A DNA stretch of 44,098 nucleotides, taken from positions 1 through 44,098 of IMG/VR virus record IMGVR_UViG_3300032285_002971, one strand, 5' to 3'. The DNA is from a virus. Made by a program: the position numbers and the translations under genes. Every line of letters starts with the position of its first letter. The first letter of the stretch is position 1. This document shows, in pieces, positions 5,024 to 12,213 of the stretch. The notes beneath the pieces are model-generated. The model did no database searches. It was not told where the DNA came from and was given only the letters and a program-made list of their open reading frames with translations.

Positions 5024-6643
5024 TTGAGAAAACTGCGTTTATTCGCGGCATTATTCGTAGCAATATCTAGTTCTTTATTTCCTTTACTACTTGCGGATTC
5101 AGCTTATTCAACTTGCTTAAATACATCTCAGGTCGCTGCTATTGCAGCGGCTGCTGAGCCAACTCCTGCGGGAGAAACACCTACAGTAACCACGTTGGAA
5201 ACTTGCGGCGGGGATGATGTGTCCTACCAAGTTCCTATTACCGCGACTATATCTTTTAATAACGAGACCTTTACGTCCGTTTATGCAACTACTAACTCGG
5301 TAATTACTTTTGGTCGCCCCGACAATACTTACTGGACCTACCCCCGCACCCCATCAATATCTCTTTATAGTATGGACTGGTTTGTCTACCCACAAGGGCA
5401 TGCGGATGAGCATTTAATTATTAGTGCTAGTGATGGCGGCTTTCAAGTAGATATTGCTGCGCGTCCATGCTGTAGTGGCGCCCCTATTTCACAGCTAGGC
5501 GATGCTACAAACATCATTATTACTGCCGCTATAAATGCCGACGGCACGGTTGCAATTGTATACGCAGTTACTGGTCCTACTTATGACGGTCAGGCAAGAA
5601 CAGGTGTTCGATTAATTGATGGCAGTATTGTTACTCTTCAAGAGTATGGAGTTGTTCAAGTTTCTCAACCTGTGGTTCTTGCACCGGACGCAGGCGGGAC
5701 AGTGATAACTCCTGTGCCCGTCGAGACTCCAACTGCCACGGTGGATACTCCAACTGTTGTTGATACTTCGACCCCTGGGGGAAATCAGACGGATTCTTCC
5801 ACTCCCACCACGTCAGATACGCAGACAATAGTAGTAGACACATCAACACCAGTAGATACTTCAACGCCTGCTCCTTCCGAACCCGAGCCAACTCCTCCGC
5901 CAGCTCCTGCGCCTATTCCAGCTCCACCACCAGTTTTACCACCAGCGCCTGAGCCTGAGCCTGTCCCTGTACCACCAGCTCCAGCCCCAGACCCTGAGCC
6001 AGAACCACCTGTGGCTATTCCAGACCCGCCACCTCCGGTAATTGTACCTGACCCAGCACCTACGCCAGAGCCTGCCCCTGCGCCTGCCCCTGCACCAGAA
6101 CCGGCACCAGCTCCTGCACCTGAGCCTGCTCCAGAGCCCGCTCCAGCACCAGCTGAAGTTGTTGACGGTTTAATAGAAAATAACCCAAGTTCGCTACCTG
6201 ATGATATTCCAAAAGAAGCACCAGAAGAACTACTTGTTCCTCACGTACAAGAAGATAAAGCTGGCGTAGAAAACGGCGGTATTGAATTTTTTGGTACTAA
6301 GACTCAACCACAAGTTATTGGAGAAGACGGAAAGCTAACGCCTCCTCCTCCGCCACCAGGTTCAGGCTTACCTATACCACCTGATGCGATAACCTTAAGT
6401 GAAACATTTATCGGGCAACCAGGCGGCACAACATTCAATGCACCTGACGTTGCTGTCCCAGTTATCGAGACTCCAGTTACAGGAGCTCTTGCTGCCGTGC
6501 CAGGAGTTCAGGCGCTAAACCACGCATTCGTTGCTATGGCAAACATAGGTAACGATATGTCCCCAATTACTCGTAAAAAAGCTAAAAAAATCTTGGTGAT
6601 AACGACCGTTATTGCCGCAGTCAGAGGGAGAATCGGAAAGTAA
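5024..6643 (+). CDS. Exported proline-rich surface protein with NIDO-like domain
   Basis: A 539-residue protein starting at TTG 5024 with GGGAG upstream. A signal peptide covers residues 1-28 (MRKLRLFAALFV... ending near ADSAYS). A beta-rich domain at about 60-215 has FNNETFTSVYATTNSVITFG and SDGGFQVDIAAR, resembling nidogen-like extracellular domains. A Thr/Pro then Pro-Ala-Glu stalk (about 225-385, with repeated APAPEPAP) follows. Near the C-terminus a basic KKAKKILVITTVIAAVRGR segment could be a short membrane anchor. It is joined by TAATG to two small membrane proteins and the endolysin. It may be a cell-surface or envelope-spanning protein acting in lysis or superinfection exclusion; this is inference from layout. 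Confidence 0.75.
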   Translation: MRKLRLFAALFVAISSSLFPLLLADSAYSTCLNTSQVAAIAAAAEPTPAGETPTVTTLETCGGDDVSYQVPITATISFNNETFTSVYATTNSVITFGRPDNTYWTYPRTPSISLYSMDWFVYPQGHADEHLIISASDGGFQVDIAARPCCSGAPISQLGDATNIIITAAINADGTVAIVYAVTGPTYDGQARTGVRLIDGSIVTLQEYGVVQVSQPVVLAPDAGGTVITPVPVETPTATVDTPTVVDTSTPGGNQTDSSTPTTSDTQTIVVDTSTPVDTSTPAPSEPEPTPPPAPAPIPAPPPVLPPAPEPEPVPVPPAPAPDPEPEPPVAIPDPPPPVIVPDPAPTPEPAPAPAPAPEPAPAPAPEPAPEPAPAPAEVVDGLIENNPSSLPDDIPKEAPEELLVPHVQEDKAGVENGGIEFFGTKTQPQVIGEDGKLTPPPPPPGSGLPIPPDAITLSETFIGQPGGTTFNAPDVAVPVIETPVTGALAAVPGVQALNHAFVAMANIGNDMSPITRKKAKKILVITTVIAAVRGRIGK

Positions 6644-6846
6644 TGAAACAATTCTTTAAGGACATTTCAGCAGACTTCTTTAGCGAAATCTGGACATTTG
6701 TCGGTCTATTTTCAGCTTGGTTGGTGCTCACAGGCTCAGCTAAAACTGTTATTGGTAAAGTCACATTGGCTTCATTTCTTGTTTGGATTCTAACCCTTCG
6801 CCTTCGTAACCCAAAGGAAGAAGAAAAAAATGAAGACCGGAATTAA
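6643..6846 (+). CDS. Two-helix membrane protein, holin candidate
   Basis: A 67-residue protein with two hydrophobic segments, about 16-32 (IWTFVGLFSAWLVLTG) and 36-52 (VIGKVTLASFLVWILTL), then a highly charged tail (RLRNPKEEEKNEDRN). Small size, two helices and a charged C-terminus are the hallmark of holins, which permeabilise the inner membrane to release endolysin. It starts by TAATG overlap with the proline-rich gene and overlaps the next gene by 17 bases, two genes before the endolysin. No sequence family is recognised; the call rests on topology and position. Confidence 0.65.
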   Translation: MKQFFKDISADFFSEIWTFVGLFSAWLVLTGSAKTVIGKVTLASFLVWILTLRLRNPKEEEKNEDRN

Positions 6847-7237
6847 ACAATTTGGCAATATCTTGCTACGCATTGTTGCAGTATTTGCAGCAAGCGGCCT
6901 CTCAGTCATCGGTGCTGGAGCAGTAGCAGGTATCTCAACAATTAAAGCAGTATCTGTAGCAGGTTTGACAGCGGTTGCGGCGGTTGTTGAAAAGCTTGCT
7001 CGTGGCTTTATGAATGATGGTAAGCTTGACCTTGAAGAGATTAACGCAGCTTTTGCAGCTGTTGACGTTAATTCTAAGACTGCAGCTGACCTTCAAGTAG
7101 AAGCTAAGCAAAGCAATCAAGATATTGTAATTAAGGCTGCTGGAGGAACTGCAACTGTTGCAGCTGCTGCTCCTATTGCAGCTACTGGAGAAGTACCAGT
7201 GCCAGCACACGCAGCTAACGACCAAGACTACAACTAA
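6830..7237 (+). CDS. Membrane protein with EF-hand-like segment, holin-like
   Basis: A 135-residue protein with a hydrophobic N-terminal half: about 9-32 (NILLRIVAVFAASGLSVIG) and 33-55 (VAGISTIKAVSVAGLTAVAAVV), which can form two helices. DGKLDLEEINAAF (about 63-75) follows and looks like a calcium-loop-type motif. The C-terminal Ala-rich region is low complexity. Comparable proteins sit beside endolysins in actinophages. It may be the holin or a partner of the 6643-6846 protein. The gene ends 10 bases before the endolysin, which has its own AAGGAG. Confidence 0.65.
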   Translation: MKTGIKQFGNILLRIVAVFAASGLSVIGAGAVAGISTIKAVSVAGLTAVAAVVEKLARGFMNDGKLDLEEINAAFAAVDVNSKTAADLQVEAKQSNQDIVIKAAGGTATVAAAAPIAATGEVPVPAHAANDQDYN

Positions 7238-7247
7238 GGAGTAAAAG

Positions 7248-7994
7248 ATGGCAGCAGCAAAAGGCACAGCCGCTTTGATGGTAGAAATTGCCCTTAAAGA
7301 AGAAGGCTATGTAGAAGGACCAAAAGACAACGAAACTAAGTACGGCGCATTTACAAAGGCTAACTTCTTGCCTTGGTGTGGCTCATTCATTATGTGGTGC
7401 GCTAACCAAGCTGGCGTAAAGATGCCTAACACTGTTTCCACAATGGCTGGAGCAGCGGCGTACAAGAAGATGGGTACTTGGACAGATGCAGCAGTTGCTG
7501 ACCCACAACCAGGTGACATTGTGTACTTTGACTTTATGGCAGGCGGCGCTCCAATCGAGCACGTAGGTCTTGTTGTAAAGAACAACGGAGACGGTACCGT
7601 CACCACTATGGAGGGCAATACTTCTGGAGATAAGAAGAAGTCTGGCTCACAAGCAAATGGCGGAGAAGCTGTAAAGAAGATTCGCGCATACAAGAAGAAC
7701 CCAAAGGGTCTTCCTATTTTCGTAGAAGGCTTTGGTCGTCCTAATTATGTAGGAAACGAAGTTAATGCGGCAGTTGAAAAGCCAATCGTTCCAGCATTCC
7801 CAGGAACAATCAAGCCAGGAGACCGTGGAGATGCCGTTATGGTTATCCAGCACGCTTTGACTCTAGTTGAAGACGGCGATTACGGCCCTGCAACAAAGAA
7901 AGCAGTTATTGCTTTCCAAGATAACCACGCTAATTTGGATTCAAATGGCGTTGTTGGCCCTAAGACTTGGGCCGCTCTTATGGAGCTAATGTAA
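7248..7994 (+). CDS. Endolysin: CHAP amidase/endopeptidase plus PG-binding domain
   Basis: A 248-residue lysin. The N-terminal CHAP domain (about 1-165) shows the catalytic Cys44 in PWCGSFIMWC, His105 in APIEHVGLVV and an acidic/Asn partner in TMEGN (Glu122, Asn124). The C-terminal peptidoglycan-binding_1 domain (about 188-248) has KPGDRGDAVMVIQHAL, DGDYGPATKKAV and GVVGPKTWAAL. CHAP enzymes cut peptide bonds in peptidoglycan; the C-terminal domain anchors the enzyme to the wall. No signal peptide is present, so release by a holin is expected, fitting the two membrane proteins upstream. The preceding AAGGAG is strong. Confidence 0.93.
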   Translation: MAAAKGTAALMVEIALKEEGYVEGPKDNETKYGAFTKANFLPWCGSFIMWCANQAGVKMPNTVSTMAGAAAYKKMGTWTDAAVADPQPGDIVYFDFMAGGAPIEHVGLVVKNNGDGTVTTMEGNTSGDKKKSGSQANGGEAVKKIRAYKKNPKGLPIFVEGFGRPNYVGNEVNAAVEKPIVPAFPGTIKPGDRGDAVMVIQHALTLVEDGDYGPATKKAVIAFQDNHANLDSNGVVGPKTWAALMELM

Positions 7995-7996
7995 TA

Positions 7997-8110
7997 ATGC
8001 GAGACAGATGGACCTGCGACTTATGTGGCAGGTCCTTTGTCGTTCCGTCTTTAGCACGTCAATGCGAAGAAAAACACCTAGAATCGGAGAATGACAATGA
8101 AAAGATTTAG
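7997..8110 (+). CDS. Single zinc-finger microprotein, 37 aa
   Basis: A 37-residue frame starting two bases after the endolysin stop. It has C-x2-C-x12-C-x3-H spacing (Cys7, Cys10, Cys23, His27) with an aromatic (Phe14) and hydrophobics in the finger positions. This is close to a classical C2H2 finger with one His replaced by Cys. The final 14 bases overlap the next gene. It may bind nucleic acid or a protein partner; no direct homologue is recognised. Confidence 0.5.
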   Translation: MRDRWTCDLCGRSFVVPSLARQCEEKHLESENDNEKI

Positions 8111-8423
8111 CGATTCAGACGCTGCTGGAATTATTGGAGCAGCCGCTAAGCGCGCATCAACCGGAGTTTTTAGAAAAAAAGCTTCTACTACTCGTAAAAC
8201 ATCTAAGTCTCGCTCAAATAATACTGGTGCCGCTAAGCCCGCTCCTAAAACAACAGGTCCTGACGCAACCCACGCCAGAGATATGGATACCGGTCAAGCA
8301 GTTAAGTTGACGCGTAAAGAACGAAATACTATTAAAAAGTACGATGCCAAGAAAGCAGCAGCTTCCGCAGACGTGCCCTACAGCCAACGTCAGTTTAAAA
8401 CTCCTGCAACTAAGTTGGACTAA
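8097..8423 (+). CDS. Basic Ser/Thr/Ala-rich protein, 108 aa
   Basis: The ATG at 8097 is preferred over 8091 because the CGGAG lies at better spacing. The product is strongly basic (about 22 Lys/Arg in the first 100 residues). It has a short N-terminal helix (DAAGIIGAAAKRA), a disordered Lys/Ser/Thr/Asn middle and a C-terminal helix (LTRKERNTIKKYDAKKAAA). The composition is like histone-like or packaged virion proteins. TAATG coupling leads to the next gene. No family is recognised. Confidence 0.6.
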   Translation: MKRFSDSDAAGIIGAAAKRASTGVFRKKASTTRKTSKSRSNNTGAAKPAPKTTGPDATHARDMDTGQAVKLTRKERNTIKKYDAKKAAASADVPYSQRQFKTPATKLD

Positions 8424-8596
8424 TGGCCTGGAAGAAGAAGCCGAGCGTTCTTAAAGCGGATACCACAGTTAAAATTGCTGCTCGTATCGGTGCGGCTAAT
8501 ACAAGCCGTAAGAAGAGAGACCGTTTAACCCGCGTCACATCACCTATTAAAGCCGTGGATACTAACGGTCGCCAATGGAACCGTTATAGCCCGTGA
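8423..8596 (+). CDS. Basic microprotein, 57 aa
   Basis: A 57-residue, Arg/Lys-rich protein starting in a TAATG overlap. The segment KKKPSVLKADTTVKIAARIG is followed by NTSRKKRDRLTR and a short C-terminal tail with aromatic residues. No hydrophobic core is seen. The stop overlaps the next GTG start as GTGA. Identified from coupling; function unknown. Confidence 0.5.
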   Translation: MAWKKKPSVLKADTTVKIAARIGAANTSRKKRDRLTRVTSPIKAVDTNGRQWNRYSP

Positions 8597-8754
8597 AAAG
8601 AAAAGATTCTTTTAAAGAGGCTCTTGAAAAGCCTATAGTCATAAACGACTCTCGTTTTGGTATTCGACGTCTATTCCTTAATTCTCAAGAAAGACCACGA
8701 ATAGCTACCTATCGCCATCCAGGAAAAGGACCTAACGGAGAGCACCAAAACTAA
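8593..8754 (+). CDS. Basic small protein, 53 aa
   Basis: A 53-residue frame, GTG start in a GTGA overlap with the previous gene. The N-terminus is helical and charged (KRKDSFKEALEKPIVI), the centre strand-like (SRFGIRRLFLNSQ) and the end polar (HPGKGPNGEHQN). It shares the basic character of its two upstream neighbours, forming a trio of short basic genes before the fibre cluster. No family is recognised. Confidence 0.5.
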   Translation: MKRKDSFKEALEKPIVINDSRFGIRRLFLNSQERPRIATYRHPGKGPNGEHQN

Positions 8755-8796
8755 GCATTAAAGCAGTAAACTTGTTTTGCCTCTGAAAGGACACTA

Positions 8797-9507
8797 ATGG
8801 CCGCATCGTATCCAGGTTCGATTCATACCTTCAACACTCACGCAAATACTGTTGAAGTTATTGACGCATCTCACCCAAATGACATTCAAAATGAAGTTTA
8901 TGCCATTGAGGCTACCCTCGGCGTAAACCCCGCCCTATCAACAGCACCTGCCTCTTCGGGCAGCTGGACAGGTACAGCAACAACCTTTGCTAGCGTATCT
9001 GCTCGTATTGCTAACGTAGAGCAAGGCGTAGTTGGCGACAGCCACACTCAATACATCCGTAAAGCCGGTGACTCAACCAACGTTATTACCGCTGGAACGT
9101 CTTCCACAAAGCCTTTAGTTATTAAAGCAGCAGCTAGCCAAAGTGCTAACCTTTTAGAGTTTCAAGATTCATCAGGTACAGTACTCAACGCTGTAAGCTC
9201 TTCAGGAGCATTTTCTGGCGTAGTTTCCACATCTACAGTTACTACTAAGGGAGACCTTATTGTCGCTACAGCTTCAGGCACTGTATCTCGCCTTGGAGTA
9301 GGCTCCGACGGTAACTTTTTAATTGCAGACTCAACACAAACAACTGGCGTAAAGTGGGCCAGCATCTCAACAGCTGGCGCTGTTAGTGTTACAAATGGAA
9401 CCGTTACTACTGCCTCAACTTCACTTGGTGTTGTGCGTAACATTTGGACATCCACCGGCACACCTACAGGTGGCGCTGATGGGGATATTTGGATTCAATA
9501 CGCATAA
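8797..9507 (+). CDS. Tail fibre or virion appendage protein, 236 aa
   Basis: A 236-residue Ser/Thr/Ala-rich beta protein. The N-terminal module (about 1-45) contains SYPGSIHTF, HPNDIQNEVYAIEATLG and is common at the head of phage fibre proteins. A middle trimeric-fibre-like region follows. A module at about 148-190 (TTKGDLIVATASGTVSRLGV ... IADSTQTTGVKW) also occurs, diverged, at 32274-32636. The C-terminus ends in GDIWIQYA. It joins the next fibre gene by TAATG. It is probably a short fibre or connector involved in host contact. Confidence 0.75.
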   Translation: MAASYPGSIHTFNTHANTVEVIDASHPNDIQNEVYAIEATLGVNPALSTAPASSGSWTGTATTFASVSARIANVEQGVVGDSHTQYIRKAGDSTNVITAGTSSTKPLVIKAAASQSANLLEFQDSSGTVLNAVSSSGAFSGVVSTSTVTTKGDLIVATASGTVSRLGVGSDGNFLIADSTQTTGVKWASISTAGAVSVTNGTVTTASTSLGVVRNIWTSTGTPTGGADGDIWIQYA

Positions 9508-10550
9508 TGTCAAACTCAATAAAGGTAGCGGGCACCTGGAAAACTCTTAAAAGTGTCTCGTTAAACACCGGTGGAACTTGGAGAGGTTCTACTGCTGCCT
9601 TTATTAAAGTTGGCGGCATATGGAAACAGTGGTACACAGGTTTAATTTTAGATACATTTACTCGTTCAGGTGTTAACTTAGGCACCTCTGATACGGGAGC
9701 TTCTTGGAATATTCTTAGAGGTTCTTGGTATACAAATGGTTCAAGCGCGCAATCAGACGACTCTGCAAGCACTTATCCAATTGCAGTAGTTCCTCTTGGA
9801 ATTTCTGATGCTACTGTTTCAGCAACAGTAACTGCAGGAACTGGCCCTGTATTTTGGGCAGTTGACCAGGATAATTGGTGGGCGGCTGTTCTTTACGAAA
9901 CTCAATCTTCCTATACATATTCATATACTTACTCTTGTACTATTTGCGCAGCGTGCGTAACGTGTAAAACGTGTACTCAACCAGCTGGAACATACCCAAG
10001 CTGTAACTGCGGCACTACAACAACTACTACTTGTACTAATTGTTCTGGTTATCGTTCTGGAACTGTAGGGTGTTTTGGTGGATGCTGCTACCCAACAGCT
10101 ACGCCTGGCAACTATTTAGGGCCTTATAACGGCGGATGTTCTAACACCTATAGCTGCACAGCTTGTTCTGGAACGGTAACAAGTTGTTCTATTTGCGGTT
10201 CTACAACAGGCGGACCTTGTTCTTGCCCTTACACAAGCACTTGTTCAGGCTCAGCTACTGGGTACACAACTAACTACTTTTTAAGAGTTATTAAATCTGT
10301 TGCTGGAACAGTTACTGTAGAAGGTTCAGATACCTCTCTAGCGTCTCTACCTGCTGCTATAAAGGTGACAACCCTAAGTGGCGGCATAACTATTCAACCT
10401 TATTCAGATACAGCTCTAACCTCTGCTCTAGGGTCCCCAATAACCTTGACTCCATCGAGCCCTAACCAAGGTACAAATTACGGTATAGTTAAGTCCCCTA
10501 GCGCGTATGAACAAGGCGCAACAGTGGATAACTTTACGGTTCAACCATAA
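9507..10550 (+). CDS. Fibre protein with cysteine-rich insert
   Basis: Read from the ATG at 9507 (TAATG with the previous gene); 347 residues. Residues 1-40 repeat a V-x-G-x-W-K motif. A beta-sandwich (about 45-125) resembling concanavalin-like lectin domains contains DNWWAAVLYE. It is interrupted by a cysteine-rich block of roughly 105 residues (about 137-240) with 20 cysteines, many as C-x2-C. The sandwich then resumes with YFLRVIKSVAGTVTVEG. The insert is rich in Thr, Ser, Gly and Tyr, few charges. It could be a disulfide-knotted surface loop or a metal-binding patch used for receptor contact; the role is inference. Confidence 0.7.
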   Translation: MSNSIKVAGTWKTLKSVSLNTGGTWRGSTAAFIKVGGIWKQWYTGLILDTFTRSGVNLGTSDTGASWNILRGSWYTNGSSAQSDDSASTYPIAVVPLGISDATVSATVTAGTGPVFWAVDQDNWWAAVLYETQSSYTYSYTYSCTICAACVTCKTCTQPAGTYPSCNCGTTTTTTCTNCSGYRSGTVGCFGGCCYPTATPGNYLGPYNGGCSNTYSCTACSGTVTSCSICGSTTGGPCSCPYTSTCSGSATGYTTNYFLRVIKSVAGTVTVEGSDTSLASLPAAIKVTTLSGGITIQPYSDTALTSALGSPITLTPSSPNQGTNYGIVKSPSAYEQGATVDNFTVQP

Positions 10551-10560
10551 GGAGCATTAA

Positions 10561-10830
10561 ATGACTGACAGGCCAGCTAGACCTTGGGACTTGTTTAATA
10601 AAAACATTGGCCGCGTGGAAACAGAAATTGCTGAAAAGCGTTTAGCTATATGTAAAGCTTGCCCAAAGTACGTATCTTTGACCCATCAATGCCTTGAGTG
10701 CGGCTGCATTATGAACGCTAAAGTTAAGCTTCCAAATGCTTTTTGCCCATTACATAAATGGGAAGCGGCTCAAGGAATGCTAACAGGTGAGCTAACAGAC
10801 GACGGACTTAAGGAGTCAAATAATGAGTAA
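10561..10830 (+). CDS. Zinc-ribbon phage protein (DUF6171-like)
   Basis: An 89-residue protein beginning RPARPWDLFNKNIGRV, then E-x-A-E-x-R-L-x-I-C-K-A-C-P, HQCLECGCIMNAKVKLP and NAFCPLHKW. The Cys pairs C-x2-C (31, 34), C-x2-C-x-C (44-49) and a later Cys (about 62) form a zinc ribbon. Proteins of this pattern are common in T4-like and cyanophage genomes near fibre genes; DUF6171 is my recollection of the family name. The function is unknown, perhaps an assembly factor. It overlaps the next gene by 8 bases. Confidence 0.8.
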   Translation: MTDRPARPWDLFNKNIGRVETEIAEKRLAICKACPKYVSLTHQCLECGCIMNAKVKLPNAFCPLHKWEAAQGMLTGELTDDGLKESNNE

Positions 10831-11035
10831 CCCTATGCCATTTAAAATTGCTTTTGTAATTGATGGGCAAGTTGTAGAAACCCTTAACACACAAGAAAGA
10901 CTTGCAGCTATTCTTCTTAGCGAGCCTGTCATCGTAGACATAACTCATATGGCAGATGACAACGGAAACATCCCAAACATTATGGGGTTTGACTATGACG
11001 CTAAGACAGGAAAGTTTACTCCGCCTTCAGCATAG
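10823..11035 (+). CDS. Small phage protein beside fibre genes, 70 aa
   Basis: A 70-residue protein with FKIAFVIDGQVVETLNTQER, then LAAILLSEPVIVDIT and a polar tail with GFDYDAKTGKF. This arrangement resembles short conserved proteins found with tail fibres in aquatic phages. The fold is probably a small alpha/beta unit. It overlaps the zinc-ribbon gene by 8 bases, and AAGGAG in the end of that gene serves its start. Function is unknown. Confidence 0.7.
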   Translation: MSNPMPFKIAFVIDGQVVETLNTQERLAAILLSEPVIVDITHMADDNGNIPNIMGFDYDAKTGKFTPPSA

Positions 11036-11091
11036 CTGTCGTTACACTTATAGTATTTTTAATAAAGCCTGACAGAGTTAATCTTCTCTTG

Positions 11092-11110
11092 GATACTAGT
11101 AGAACCTAGT
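11092..11110 (+). promoter_or_regulatory. Possible promoter and small inverted repeat
   Basis: TTGGATACT at 11089-11097 resembles the extended -10 boxes at 1257 and 1952. It is followed by ACTAG-n6-CTAGT (11095-11110). It lies in the 90-base gap before the fibre gene at 11126, a place where transcription could restart. The match is weak. Confidence 0.3.
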
Positions 11111-11125
11111 ACCGAAAGGTTAATT

Positions 11126-12055
11126 ATGACCTACCCAAAGTCAGCATGGGAAGAAGTATCTTTCCAAGTTTTTGAAGATGAAGGCGGAAGTATTCGTTCA
11201 GGATACTATCCAACAGGAAACCCAGCTACAGGAGATGTAGCAGTAGATTTTACTTTTGGCAATTTTCCTATTCAACCTAATGAGCTCCGTAACCAATCCG
11301 GACTATCTGTTATGGACAGCCACACCGTTGCCGCAACTGAATGGAACAACTACCCTAACGTTGGCTCTAATCTAACAGTAGGTTCTAGCAACTATATGAT
11401 TACTGGCTTTAAGTTAGTTGGCGGAATCACTTATGAGTGCACCTCACAAAATAATCTTCAAAAAGGTTATTCAGTAACAATTACAGGTATTCCGTACCTT
11501 AATGGTCCAGGGTTTCCATATAGCGCAACTGTTACTTATGCAGATGTTAATCGTTTTCAATTTGAAGCTGAAATTGGTGACCCAGGAGTACTTACAGGTC
11601 TTTATGGCCGTGTAGAGGTTTACAGCGACCAATATGGAAAAACCCTTGAAAACGGAAATACTTTTTATTACCCAGCTCTTGGTTGGTGCAATGATGTAGT
11701 CGGTGAACTAGCACAAGTTAAAAATTACTTTAACTACTTAGCTGAGCTTGGTGTAGACAAAACATTCCTTAAAGACTTTACATTCTCTGGTGGAGAAAAT
11801 GAATGGGACGCTTCAGCGGACCAGCCTAATTGGGATGGCTGCGTATTTTATTACTATTTCCCAGCAGAATACGTTTGGGGAGAAGACTGGCTAGGTCAAC
11901 CTATCTACGGTTCAGACGTAGAAGGTGAAATCATTTACGGAAGTTGGCCTACAGGTTATGAATTAGATATCACTGGAACTAATCCAGAAGATTATGCAGT
12001 TATTGTAGTTTCTAACGACCCTCGTAAAAACAACTTCGCATGGTGGGGATTCTAA
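11126..12055 (+). CDS. Virion protein with shared N-terminal module, 309 aa
   Basis: The first of three paralogues. Residues 8-60 carry WEEVSFQVFEDEGGSIRSGY, YPTG, VAVDFTFGNFPIQP and then R, which recurs at 13999-14868; the NFPIQP part also occurs at 12213. A second shared element, ATEWNNYPN (about 72-80), follows. A beta-rich middle (about 90-190) looks like an Ig- or SH3-like insert, and the C-terminus is rich in Trp, Tyr and Asp (PNWDGCVFYYYF, WWGF end). It is probably a fibre-attachment or adhesin-carrier protein. AAGG lies upstream of the ATG, and the stop forms TAATG with the next gene. Confidence 0.65.
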   Translation: MTYPKSAWEEVSFQVFEDEGGSIRSGYYPTGNPATGDVAVDFTFGNFPIQPNELRNQSGLSVMDSHTVAATEWNNYPNVGSNLTVGSSNYMITGFKLVGGITYECTSQNNLQKGYSVTITGIPYLNGPGFPYSATVTYADVNRFQFEAEIGDPGVLTGLYGRVEVYSDQYGKTLENGNTFYYPALGWCNDVVGELAQVKNYFNYLAELGVDKTFLKDFTFSGGENEWDASADQPNWDGCVFYYYFPAEYVWGEDWLGQPIYGSDVEGEIIYGSWPTGYELDITGTNPEDYAVIVVSNDPRKNNFAWWGF

Positions 12056-12213
12056 TGGCAAATATTACTACAACTTGTAAGTGCGGAACAGATACTAATG
12101 TTGCCGTTGTTGATGCTCTTAAGGGAGCACGTTTCGGTTGTTCAGACTGTGGTTCTGACGTAACCGTAGCAGTCACAGGCGTTACAAAACCAAGTTCTAA
12201 GAAGGGTCGATAA
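12055..12213 (+). CDS. Zinc-ribbon microprotein, 52 aa
   Basis: A 52-residue frame with TAATG overlaps on both sides. It carries a C-x-C-G pair (8-11) and a C-x2-C-G pair (29-33), spaced like a short zinc ribbon, plus a basic tail (KPSSKKGR). It lies between two paralogous virion genes. The coupling and Cys knuckles make it a probable gene. It may stabilise or assist assembly of its neighbours, which is inference. Confidence 0.55.
   Translation: MANITTTCKCGTDTNVAVVDALKGARFGCSDCGSDVTVAVTGVTKPSSKKGR

Noticed and set aside
5631-5891. Leftward 86-residue frame with a membrane-like segment
   Set aside because: It is antisense to the Thr/Pro-rich stalk of the 5024-6643 gene, whose biased codons produce open antisense frames; no ribosome site or promoter supports it.
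6935-7267. Leftward Cys/Ser-rich 110-residue frame
   Set aside because: It is antisense to the Ala-rich part of the holin-like gene; the cysteines are the reverse complement of GCA codons.
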